NCBI RefSeq assembly: GCF_013391475.1
Contig: NZ_JACBAZ010000002.1
Coordinates: 1-64,000 of the forward strand
Direction: 5' to 3'
Source of the DNA: Oceaniferula marina
GTDB lineage: Bacteria; Verrucomicrobiota; Verrucomicrobiia; Verrucomicrobiales; Akkermansiaceae
DNA length: 64,000 bases
A model generated the notes under the pieces. That model was not told the origin of the DNA and did not search any database. It was given only the letters and a program-made list of their open reading frames with translations. The position numbers were made by a program, and so were the translations under genes. Positions 36,918-46,400 of this stretch are shown here, one piece after another (within the stretch, counting starts at the first letter, position 1; each line of letters begins with the position of its first letter).

Positions 36918-39527
36918 ATGGTGACACCGGATATTGATGGCGTTGAAATTTTGGGCCTGATTGGAAAAGGCGCTTGTGGCTCGGTGTTTGTTGCCCGCCG
37001 GCTAGAGGGTTCTGCCGCTGCGGGGGAATACTGCGCAGTCCGCGTGCTGAACCCGGTGGCCGTCAATGTTTCTTTGGTTGAAAAGATGTTAGAACGGGCC
37101 GAGGGAGACCAATGCCCGGAAGGTATGGGGGCCGTGGAAATCAAACAACTGGACGGAAGTTCGGGGTCCGTGGTTCTGGTGATGCCATTGTTAGCGGATG
37201 TGACGGTGGCCGCCGGTAAGGAAACCACGCTGGACGTTTCACCCCGAAACTTGGATATCCGGATGTCTGGCCCCGAACTTGGAACCTGGGAAGACCGCTG
37301 GGACTTGATTGAACGTATCGCCCGGTCCCTTGCCAGTATGCACCAGCATCATGTGCCGCACGGGAATATCAAACCGAGCAATATCTTTTTTGATGATGCT
37401 GGAGAGGTCGTGTTGACCGATTGTACCATGGGCTACATGCCTGGTGTCGGGGTTCCTCCGTATACCAATGCCTTGCTTTATGCACCTCCGGAACAGTTGA
37501 CCGACCCCAGCGGATACACCTCTGGAAAAGGGTATGGATGGGATGTGTATGCCTTTGGCATGCTCGCATTCCGCTTGCTGACCGGGTGTTTGCCCGATTG
37601 TGATTCCACCCGTAAAAAAAGGGGGAAGGGGAAAGAATCGATGACGCCGGTTCAGAATGATCTCGACCGTCTTATGCAAGATGTGGAAACCATGCCTCTT
37701 GACCGTTGGTTGACACGTAGTTCGGAGGCCTTGGAGGTGGAGCGTCGCAACCTCATCGCCCGTTGCTTGGAAATCGACCCGAACAAGCGGTTTTCTGATC
37801 TCAACGACCTTCTTCATGTTTGGCATGATCTTGCGATTGAATCGGATGTGATCGATGCGCGGCAGGAGCTTCACGATGTGAAGGAGAGCCAGCGCAAGGT
37901 TTCGCTAGCAGGAGTTGCCTTGGCTGTGTTGGCAAGTGCTGCCCTGATCGCTGCCGCTGTTCTGGCATACCAGTGGAACCAGGCAAAAACCAATTGGGCT
38001 CGTTCCGAGCAGCATGCTGCCGACCGTATCAGTGCACAGGAAAAGCAACATCAGGAAAAGCTGAGCGTGCAAAATGAAAAGCTGCGGGAAATAGAAAAAC
38101 GAATGGCGCGGGCGATCGAAGATCAAGAGCTTGCCGAACGGCGGGAACAAAAACATAAGGATCAGTTGATTTCGTTAGGTGTTGCGAACGATCATTTGTT
38201 AGCTTGGATGATGCGGGACCACAGTAAGGAGCTACCTGAGTTGCAAAAGTCGGGGTCCGCGAGGGACATTCTGATTCAAGAGTTACAACAATTTTTAAAA
38301 CTAACCGAGGATGGTGAACATTTTCAAGAGGTGAGGGCCAGGATCATGATGCAGCTGGCTGAGTTACGGGTGCACAAGAGGAAGCCCGTCGAGGCGGATG
38401 TTCTTTTGGATCAGGCGGTGGCCGCGTGGCAGGCCGCTGGGATTGAAGAGCCCGGGCATGCTTACCGGGTGGCCCGGGCACGAGCAGCTTGTTTGATTCA
38501 GGCCCTGGACCAAAACCAAAACGATTTGGCGAAACGCTTACTACCAAAAGCCAGGGTCGCGGCGATGACCAACCAGAACGACCAGAGTGTGGAGGCAAAA
38601 CGGTTGAATGCCGTACTGCATGTCATTGACGGCAGGATGCTTGAATCGACCGACCCGGCGAAAGCTTTGCAACATTTTGAACAGGCAATCAAGGGGATGC
38701 AGGGGGTTCACCGGACCTTGACCGAGCATGTCACCGTGCGCTCTGACTTGGCACGGTTTCAACTCGAGGCGGCTAAACTGGCTGGTTCAATGAATCAGGT
38801 GGAGGATGCTACACGGCTGCGCGGTGATGCCGCCAAGTCGCTGGAAACGTTATTGCAAAAGAACCCACACCTGAAGATGCCCAAAATCCAGTTGGCAAAA
38901 ATCCACATCATGGCTGCCACGGCTGAAATTCAGGAAGGACAGGATGTGCAAGGTGCCCGGAAGCTGGATCAGGCTGAGGCTTTGCTTAAGTCCTTGCCGG
39001 CCGGGGATCATACTCCGGACGGAGCGAATATGCAGCGAGCCGCGGCGATGGGCTTACGTGCCGTTCTCCTCCGCGATGCGGGAAAGGCATCGGAGGCCAA
39101 GCGCACCTTGAACGCTGCCATTGCATTGGTGGATGAGGTGGTTCGACAGGAGAACCAAAGGGAATCACCCAGTAACGAGCCCTTGTACCGCCTGGCTGTT
39201 TTGAACTGGCAGTTGGCTGGCATCATGGGTGACGGTGGCAATCGTCAGGCTGAGCTTAAGCAGGGGAAACAAGCTGCGGAGCTGATGGAGAGTTTGCTGA
39301 AAGGAGGGGCCGGAACCCACGACACCGGGATGCGCCGGGCTCTGGGATACCTGTATGGGGATCTGGGTCATACGGCTGCATTGATTGGCAACCGCTCCCT
39401 TGCCCGCGATTACTATCAACAGGCGGCAAAAACCTGGCAGAGTCTGATTGAAAAAAACGGCAAGCAGGACGAATACCTTGACGGGTTGAAGTGGAGTGAA
39501 TCCAGATCCCGTGAAATGGAAAAGTGA
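36918..39527 (+). CDS. Degenerate Ser/Thr protein kinase with membrane segment and TPR-like tail
   Basis: Residues 10-310 have the bacterial Ser/Thr kinase fold: the glycine loop LIGKGACGSVF is intact. However, the ATP-binding Lys of VAIK is Arg42 (CAVRVL), and the catalytic loop HRD-x-K-x-x-N reads HGNIKPSN, so the catalytic Asp is Asn150. The DFG Asp is kept (D168) but the following residues are CT. These are the changes of a pseudokinase. A membrane segment (LAGVALAVLASAALIAAAVLAY) follows, then a coiled coil (residues about 360-420) and an outside region rich in helical repeats. The role is probably scaffolding or sensing. It is 42 bases from the downstream gene. Confidence 0.82.
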   Translation: MVTPDIDGVEILGLIGKGACGSVFVARRLEGSAAAGEYCAVRVLNPVAVNVSLVEKMLERAEGDQCPEGMGAVEIKQLDGSSGSVVLVMPLLADVTVAAGKETTLDVSPRNLDIRMSGPELGTWEDRWDLIERIARSLASMHQHHVPHGNIKPSNIFFDDAGEVVLTDCTMGYMPGVGVPPYTNALLYAPPEQLTDPSGYTSGKGYGWDVYAFGMLAFRLLTGCLPDCDSTRKKRGKGKESMTPVQNDLDRLMQDVETMPLDRWLTRSSEALEVERRNLIARCLEIDPNKRFSDLNDLLHVWHDLAIESDVIDARQELHDVKESQRKVSLAGVALAVLASAALIAAAVLAYQWNQAKTNWARSEQHAADRISAQEKQHQEKLSVQNEKLREIEKRMARAIEDQELAERREQKHKDQLISLGVANDHLLAWMMRDHSKELPELQKSGSARDILIQELQQFLKLTEDGEHFQEVRARIMMQLAELRVHKRKPVEADVLLDQAVAAWQAAGIEEPGHAYRVARARAACLIQALDQNQNDLAKRLLPKARVAAMTNQNDQSVEAKRLNAVLHVIDGRMLESTDPAKALQHFEQAIKGMQGVHRTLTEHVTVRSDLARFQLEAAKLAGSMNQVEDATRLRGDAAKSLETLLQKNPHLKMPKIQLAKIHIMAATAEIQEGQDVQGARKLDQAEALLKSLPAGDHTPDGANMQRAAAMGLRAVLLRDAGKASEAKRTLNAAIALVDEVVRQENQRESPSNEPLYRLAVLNWQLAGIMGDGGNRQAELKQGKQAAELMESLLKGGAGTHDTGMRRALGYLYGDLGHTAALIGNRSLARDYYQQAAKTWQSLIEKNGKQDEYLDGLKWSESRSREMEK

Positions 39528-39569
39528 GTAGGTCTTGCTTTACCGATCGATGTGGCTATTTTCATAGCT

Positions 39570-41447
39570 ATGAAAAACTCCCGCATGCAATCGATTTATC
39601 AGCCAATCCGATCGTCCTGGCAATGGATGGAGGGTGGCAAATGGCAGCCGCTGTTGGCGGTTCACCTGATTGTATTGTTAGCATCGGCTGCGGTTCTGAC
39701 TCCGTTGAGTGGTCTGATTGTGCGTTCCGTGGTGGCCTTCTCCGGGCAGGAGGCTTTAAGTGATACGGAGATTGCTTCGTTTCTACTGAGCCCTGGAGGG
39801 GCGGTGGCCGGGATGTTACTCGGAGCCTTGCTCTTGACCTTTGCGATTTGGGGATACGCGGCGTTATTGGTTCCCGTGTATGCGATCCAGACCGGTGGTC
39901 GTGCCAGTCTGGCGGCTACACTTGCCCGGGTGCTTGCCTGTGCTCCCTCCTTGTTTCGCTTATCGCTGCGGGTGATGATCCGTTACCTCCTGATTTTCTT
40001 GCCATTTGCCGCAGTGATCGGATTGACCTACTGGCTACTGCTTTCGGGTTACGATATAAATTATTACCTCGCGGAAAAGCCACCTGAGTTTTTTGCTGCC
40101 CTGGCGATTGCGGGTGTGGTGTTGGTTTTGTTGGGGGTTATTTTGATCCAAGTCACGATCTCATGGTTTTACGCTCTGCCCTTGGTCTTGTTTGCTCATG
40201 AATCTGCAAAACAGGCCAAACGACATAGTGTCGAGCTGAGTTGCGGACAACGGAAGTCGATCGCCCTTTGCCTGGCGCTCTGGCTGTTCGGGACTCCGGT
40301 ATTGAACATGCTGCTCACGGCTCCGTTGAACTGGCTCGTCGGTTGGTGGGTGCCTCAGCTGGCTGACCGTTTACCAATGTTGGCATTGGTGTTGGGTGGC
40401 GGCTTACTGCTCAACGGTTTGCTGTCCTTTGTGCTTGGTTTTGTGGCGCTATCCCTGCTGGCGCACCGTAATATTGAAATGTTCCGAGATCTCGATCTGG
40501 GGGAGACCTTGCCGGTGGTGGATCAGGCTGAGCAGAACGCTGGGCATCAACGGGTTCGTATTCCTTTGGGGGACAAACTGTTGTTAGTTCTGGGCTTGTT
40601 GGTGGTCATGCTCGCCGGGGTGCTGTGTTACCGTTGGGTGAATACGATCGAATTGAAGGATGATGTGTTGGTGATTGCCCACCGCGGGTCATCGCTTGAG
40701 GCTCCTGAGAATACCATGGCAGCGATCCGCAGCGCAGTCGAGGCGGGCTCGGATTGGGTGGAAATCGATGTGCAGGAAACGGCCGACGGCAAGGTGGTGG
40801 TGTTCCATGACAGTGATTTCAAACGGGTTGGAAGCAATCCGCTCACCATCTGGGATGCCCGCTCCGAGCAGTTGCCAGGGATTGATATCGGCTCTTGGTT
40901 CGATCCGACATTTGCTTCCGAAACCACACCCAGCCTTCGGGAAGTTTTGCAGCTTTGCCGGGATAAATCCGGGGTGTTGATCGAGTTAAAATACTACGGG
41001 CATGACAAGCAACTCGAGCAACGTGTGATTGACATCGTAGAGCAGGAATCGATGCAAGACCAGGTGATGGTGATGTCATTGAGTTATCCCGCGGTGCAGA
41101 AAGTTCGCAAGCTCAGACCTGAGTGGAAAGTCGGTTTACTCTCCACGGTGGCCATCGGAGACATCACCAGTCTGGATGTCGACTTCCTCGGGCTCAACAG
41201 CCGGGCCGCCACCAAGCGCCTGATCGATCGGGCGCACCGGAATGGGATCGATATCTTCGTCTGGACCGTGAACGACCCCATCGATATTTCGACCATGACC
41301 AGCCGGGGCGTGGACGGTCTGATCACCGATGCCCCGGCACGTGCCTTTTCTGTTCTGGAGCAGCGCAAGGAGCTGAACCCCAGTGAGCGGCTCATGCTGG
41401 AGCTGGCGCATATCTTTGGCCGTCGCTCGAAGGCTATTGAGCAGTAG
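39570..41447 (+). CDS. Membrane-anchored glycerophosphodiester phosphodiesterase
   Basis: The N-terminal about 370 residues contain several membrane helices of the GDPD membrane-domain type. The C-terminal catalytic domain begins DDVLVIAHRGSSLEAPENTMAAI, followed by GSDWVEIDVQETADGKVVVFHD and ELKYYG. These segments hold the usual His and acidic ligands, HRG, ENT, EIDVQ and HD. It would hydrolyse glycerophosphodiesters to glycerol 3-phosphate. Start ATG 39570 is preferred over the GTG at 39552. The 3' end overlaps the convergent paralogue gene by 14 bases. Confidence 0.87.
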   Translation: MKNSRMQSIYQPIRSSWQWMEGGKWQPLLAVHLIVLLASAAVLTPLSGLIVRSVVAFSGQEALSDTEIASFLLSPGGAVAGMLLGALLLTFAIWGYAALLVPVYAIQTGGRASLAATLARVLACAPSLFRLSLRVMIRYLLIFLPFAAVIGLTYWLLLSGYDINYYLAEKPPEFFAALAIAGVVLVLLGVILIQVTISWFYALPLVLFAHESAKQAKRHSVELSCGQRKSIALCLALWLFGTPVLNMLLTAPLNWLVGWWVPQLADRLPMLALVLGGGLLLNGLLSFVLGFVALSLLAHRNIEMFRDLDLGETLPVVDQAEQNAGHQRVRIPLGDKLLLVLGLLVVMLAGVLCYRWVNTIELKDDVLVIAHRGSSLEAPENTMAAIRSAVEAGSDWVEIDVQETADGKVVVFHDSDFKRVGSNPLTIWDARSEQLPGIDIGSWFDPTFASETTPSLREVLQLCRDKSGVLIELKYYGHDKQLEQRVIDIVEQESMQDQVMVMSLSYPAVQKVRKLRPEWKVGLLSTVAIGDITSLDVDFLGLNSRAATKRLIDRAHRNGIDIFVWTVNDPIDISTMTSRGVDGLITDAPARAFSVLEQRKELNPSERLMLELAHIFGRRSKAIEQ

Positions 41448-42111
41448 TGGCCGCAGCGGCCATCACCTTGGCGTAGGCTTGGGCACCCTCACTCAGTTGG
41501 GCGAGGGGGATTTGGGCGGTTCTACCGGCTTTGTTGATGGTAATGAACAAGGTGGCCTTGCCATTGACGGTTTCGATTTTGGCAAAATGGCCGTAGTAGC
41601 TGCTCGTCCCTCCTTTTTGTAACCAAATGGGTGTGGTATCCGAGGCGGGTTTTGGCAACTTGCCGGTTTGGGCCTGGTCGATGATCTTTTGTAGGGTGGT
41701 GAATGCTTGCGGTGTCGAGAGGCGAAGGTAGGGCATCTTGGCCAGAACCTGGCTCTGGTCAGGCGTGCTGAGCACAACCTTGGGTACATTGCTGCCCATG
41801 TTGCCAGCTCGGAGCGATCCATACACAAGCGGGGAGAGGGATTCGAGTTCTCCTTTTTTGGTGCTGTTGACGTAGACCAGCGTCGCTTGTCCTTTGAGTT
41901 TGGTAAAAGCAGTCAAACTGACTGTGTCGCAGAGACTTCACGTGGATCCCGGATCCGTATAAACGAAGGCAAGAAGTGATTTTTTTTCTTCTGCCTTGGA
42001 TTGTGCCTGATCGAGTTGATCAATCGGATAAACGTGTTCAGGCACCTTGAAGCCGCCCATGGCGGGCATCGCCAAGAGGCAGAGGATGAGAAGCTTTCTA
42101 ACGATAATCAT
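41434..42111 (-). CDS. Putative selenoprotein, thioredoxin-like (USLC), paralogue B
   Basis: The frame from ATG 42111 to TAG at 41434 (225 residues) is broken only by one TGA, at 41938-41940. Read through, it gives VYTDPGST-U-SLC, a U-x-x-C redox motif, after a signal peptide (MIIVRKLLILCLLAMPAMG). Around it is a thioredoxin-like pattern ending in the IPK-like cis-Pro region (NVPKVVLSTPDQ). The upstream neighbour is its closest homologue, with U at the same place. A 15-base hairpin with AGTTT loop starts 14 bases after the TGA (41910-41924). The 18-bp gap to paralogue A implies one transcript. Alternative: a premature stop, but the twin argues against it. Confidence 0.83.
41910..41924 (-). 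promoter_or_regulatory. Candidate bacterial SECIS of paralogue B
   Basis: Reading from the TGA on the minus strand, CAGTC-AGTTT-GACTG forms a perfect 5-bp stem. Its 5-base loop starts 18 bases after the TGA, with G at loop position two. These values match the published bacterial SECIS consensus (spacing 16-37, G in the first two loop bases). The paralogue has the same AGTTT loop on a different stem. Confidence 0.75.
41938..41940 (-). other. In-frame UGA codon (putative selenocysteine) in paralogue B
   Basis: This TGA follows ACG (Thr) and is followed by AGT CTC TGC (SLC). It lies in the position of the thioredoxin CxxC first cysteine and is the only internal stop in the 225-codon frame. Confidence 0.83.
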
Positions 42112-42129
42112 AGGTGTGGAGATCGGAGC

Positions 42130-43023
42130 TTATTGTTCAGCCAATTCCTCCGCCCGTTGCCGGCTTTTTTCAGAGAGGTGGCTGGTTGAGAAGGTGACGG
42201 TTTGGCCGTTGGCCTTTTTGAGTGTGATGTTATCGCCTGTGAGGGAAACGAAGGTAGCCTGCATGGATTTACCGTTTTGAGCGCTTTCCCAAGTTTCTTC
42301 CGCGAACGTTGGTGTGCTTTTCGTCGTCTCAGCTTCTTGGGCGATGGAGGATGCCCCTCCGAGAAGTTTGGCATATGCTTGGGCCCCTGAGCTGAGTGTC
42401 TCTAATGAAATAGTGGACTCCTTACCGGTTTCTTTCATTTTGAGGACCACGCTTGGACCTTTGTTAGGGTGATCCATAAGTTTGATAAAGGTCCCATTGT
42501 ATCCCCGCGTGGTGTTTTTAAGGTTCCAACGCGGGACGATGGTATGATCCGCGACGGGAGGATTACCATCGAGCGCAGCTTTGACAACTTTACTGCTGGC
42601 CGAATACTCCTTACTGGATTTCAGCTGTTTGTAGGACATCTTCGCATAGACCGTCATTTGATCCGGAGAGGTGATCACTGCCTTGGGAATGGTCATGCCA
42701 AGTTTCGGGTGTTGCAGGCTCCCAAGCACCAGCGGGGAGAGCAACTCGCGACCGCTTTTCGAGTGACTGCTGACGTAGACCAGAACCGAGTGTCTTTTGA
42801 ACTTCTTGAATGCTTCCAAACTGGCAGCGTTACAAGGGCCTCAGGTCGAGCCAGAATCGGTATACACAAAGGCCAGGGCCTTGTCGTCTTTTTCCGCCTT
42901 GGATTTCGCTTCTTCCAGCTGCTCGGTCGTAAATACCGAAGATGGAACTTTGAAACCGGCGAGGGAGAAGTTCGCGCTTAGTCCGAACAAAACGCAAGCG
43001 AGTAGCATTCTGGGTAAGATCAT
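42130..43023 (-). CDS. Putative selenoprotein, thioredoxin-like (UGPC), paralogue A, with SHD1-like tail
   Basis: The frame from ATG 43023 to TAA at 42130 (297 residues) has a signal peptide (MILPRMLLACVLFGLSANFSLA) and one internal TGA at 42841-42843. Reading through gives VYTDSGST-U-GPC-NAASL, the thioredoxin active site CGPC with Sec for the first Cys. The core of a thioredoxin-like fold follows (LVYVSS..., IPKAVITSPD). The last about 50 residues (TWESAQNGKSMQATFVSLTGDNITLKKANG) resemble SHD1 domains common in Verrucomicrobia. A hairpin with AGTTT loop starts 18 bases after the TGA. Paralogue B follows after 18 bp. Substrates are unknown; an exported redox role is inferred. Confidence 0.87.
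42812..42828 (-). promoter_or_regulatory. Candidate bacterial SECIS of paralogue A
   Basis: GCTGCC-AGTTT-GGAAGC pairs at five of six stem positions (G.A mismatch in the middle) around a 5-base loop with G at position two. The loop starts 18 bases after the TGA, exactly as in paralogue B, whose stem has different bases. Structure conserved while sequence changes points to selection. Confidence 0.75.
42841..42843 (-). other. In-frame UGA codon (putative selenocysteine) in paralogue A
   Basis: TGA followed by GGC CCT TGT gives U-G-P-C, the classic thioredoxin active site with the first Cys replaced. It is the only stop in a 298-codon frame. Confidence 0.86.
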
Positions 43024-43412
43024 ACTGGTGTTCTATCTGCCATGACCAGCCAGCTTGTCAACGCCTATCTGATAGCCGGTTTGATTTATAGGATTGACTG
43101 AAAGATAGGGGTGGTGATGCCGTATTTCTCAGACTATCAAAGCTTTGTATAAGGCTTTGTGTTTTATTCGGTTTGAGCCAGGTTTTCTTTATTTAGCTTA
43201 TTTTTAGCCATGGCGTATTACATTTTGTAAGCCGGGTTGGAACTTGCCTTTTATCCTGTGGGGCCGGGATTTTGAATCCATTTTACAGCGGCAGGAAGAA
43301 TAGCGTCGGGAGAATAATTTCATTCAGATGTTAAGATATTGAGTTCGTTTGCAGTGTATGTGGTATGGGTGAGCCTTTTTTAGGCTTAAGCATTAAAAAC
43401 ACACACAATATC

Positions 43413-46400
43413 ATGAAAAATACTATTTTGAAATTCAGCAAACGTATGAAACTTGCACATCTACAAAGGATGGTAGTAGGCAGTTTCGCCATATTCGGGG
43501 CAGTGGCAGCTCAGGTTAATGCGGCAACCCCATTACCCGACGATTTAAAACTTGTGATAGATGTTCAGGACTCCGGAACGTCAACGACGTATCAACAAAC
43601 CTTGCATCTGCACAAGCGCTCGGTTCGAGCGCCAGGATTCGTACTCTACACATGGGATGCGACCAATGGTTACGTGGCACAACCCACTCCCGAGGTTCGG
43701 ACATTTAAAGGAACGATCGGAGAAAATTCCAATGCGCTGGTGTTTGCTTCAATCAACGCGGATAACCAATTAAAAGCATCTTGTATTGATATGGAGTGGG
43801 GGCACGGTCGCCGATGGTCGGTTAGTGGTTTGGACGTTTCGGCACAGCTCGGCAGTCCTCAAACAGCTGACCCAATGCCCAGTCAGCCTGTGGCCGCCCC
43901 ATCCAATGGATCGGCGGGCACTCCGACCGTTGGTCCAAAGGTTCCGACGGGTACGTCGGCTGGCGGAGTCCCCTATGGCGGGATTGTCGAGGCTGAACTG
44001 GGGATGGATTGCCCGGTTGCTGCTTACACTCGTAATGGACAAAATCTGGATAACGTCCTCGCCCACTATGAGGTGGACCTCATGTTGTGGGAGCTGATGA
44101 TGGCTCGCGATTTAATGGTTCGTGTTGTGGTTCCAACAATTGTGATCCGCACAGAGAACTTTTACTCATCGGATCCGGGTAACACCTCATTGGGTGAACT
44201 CAAAGCTGCTTGGTTGGATACCAACGCACCCCTGGTGTCACGTGGTTGGGATAATGTTTGGTCTTCGGAAGGTTACTATGCATGGTCTGGTGTGGGTCAG
44301 GACGAAAGCTCGGTTTCAGCTGGAGCGTTGTATCATGAAATTGCGCATAACTGGACTGCATATCACCTAGGCTATATGGCCGATACGATGGGTGGTAACA
44401 AACCCGTGATTGGACCGCGGACTGCGGATACCATGTTGAATAAGCGTCAGGAAGCCATTGATGAAAATAAGCTTCCGGCTGGAACATATACTGATCCTCT
44501 TCCTCCGCATACCTATGTTGATGTGGCATTGACCTCAATCAATACCGCCATTGATATCGATGTGTTGGCGAATGACCACGATGCCAACGGAGATTCTATT
44601 TCTGTCGTTAGTCATACCACCACGACGGTGCCAGGAGGCAGTGTGACCTTGAATGGAGATGGCACTCTGCATTATGTTCCACCGACAGGTTATGTGGGGA
44701 AGGACATGATTGTGTATACGGTGCAGGATGATTCGCCGATGTCTTTAAAGACCCGCGACGTGGTACATATTGAAGTGGTGAATAATGGACTGATGGTGCA
44801 CTATGATATGGAAGATGCTACGGGGACACTTGCATCAGATGTTTCAGGCGTTGGTATTGCGGGTGATTTGAATGGTGCTGACTTTGCCACGGATTCGGTG
44901 GTATCTCCGCTAGGAAAAGGAATACGCGCGGATGGAACACAGAGTGAAAATCATACCGAAAATGGAGACTGGAGCGGGATCCTGATGGGCTCAGGCAACG
45001 TGATGCCCATCACTCTGAATCCCAGCCGTGAGGCCTCACCATTCGAACAGGAATATAACCAACATAGCGCGTTTTATGACATCATGGATGGCAACTACAC
45101 CTTTGCCACTTGGTTCTGCGCCGAGAGTTTTGACAATGCCGATTACCCACAAGGAGGCGGTTATGGTGCTTATATTGCGGCGCGGAGATGGCACCCTGAG
45201 ACGAAAGTCGGTTGGGATCTCTATGCACAAAATAATACGGTGGGGATGCACTGGCATGTTTTTGACGGAACGAAGACCATCGAGCATCTGAGCGCCAGCT
45301 ACCCGTTGACGGAAGGGAAATGGTATCATATCGCGGCCGTGTTTGACCGTGCGACTGATGAAATCCGTATTCTGGTCAATGGTCAGATCGTGGCAACCCG
45401 GACTAACGCATTTGCAGGCACCAATGGAGTCATTTTCAATGGTCGGGCTCCGCTGGCTTTGGGTGAATTCAGCAATAGGAAGATGTGTTTCGATGATGTG
45501 CGTATCTATTCCAAGGCACTCACGACTGCAGAAACACAAGCACTCGTTGATTTGGCGGATTCAGGAAAGGCGCGTTTTATAGAAAGCACTGTGCAGCACA
45601 GCTCATATGTGGATACGTTTTTTAATCAATCTCTCGTGCCAAATATTTGGAGTGAAGGATATGGTCCTCTGAGCTACGAAATTCTTTCTGGTCCGGCATG
45701 GCTTACTGTCGATAGCACAGGATCTCTTCTGGGTACGCCTGAATCGGGTGATTCCGGATTAAATACGTTCACCATTCAGATGACCGATAAGAATGGCAGC
45801 ACGGACACGGTGACGCTTGAGATCAACGTCCCCACCGTATCGACAGTGAATCGGATTGCCCACTGGAAATTGGATGACGGCAGTGGCACGACTGCGACCG
45901 ATGAAACAGGCAACTATGATGGCACTCTCAGTGGACCGACATGGACTGCTGGAAAGGATGGAGGGGCGCTCTCTTTCAACGGTGTTAGTGATCAAGTGAC
46001 TTGCGGAGTCATTCCTGCGACCTCACAAATGACTTTTGCAGGCTGGATCAACCCTGCTTCTACCTCGGGGATACAAGCGATCTTCGGCAAACCGGGATCT
46101 TTTTCAATCAGTTTAAATGGCTCAGCACTTCGCTATACCAAGCCAGGAGTGGCGGACTACGGTTCCAGCGGGCTGAGTCTGGCTGCTGGTGTTTGGCAAC
46201 ACATTGCAGTGACGATCAACGGTTCAGAGTTGCGCTTCTACAAGGATGGGGTGCTGCTGAGTCAGTCAAGCTGTTCTTACCCTAATAATAATGGGAACAA
46301 CGTCTTGCTCGGAAACAATCAATATAGCCAGTTCTATGGCGGCTTGTTTGATGATATGCAAATGTTTGATGTCGCACTCAGTCCAGATGAAGTGGGTGCG

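Noticed and set aside
41434-43023. Two paralogues treated as pseudogenes
   Set aside because: No frameshift or other stop occurs in either, both have the TGA at the same codon, and the UxxC context and hairpins are conserved.
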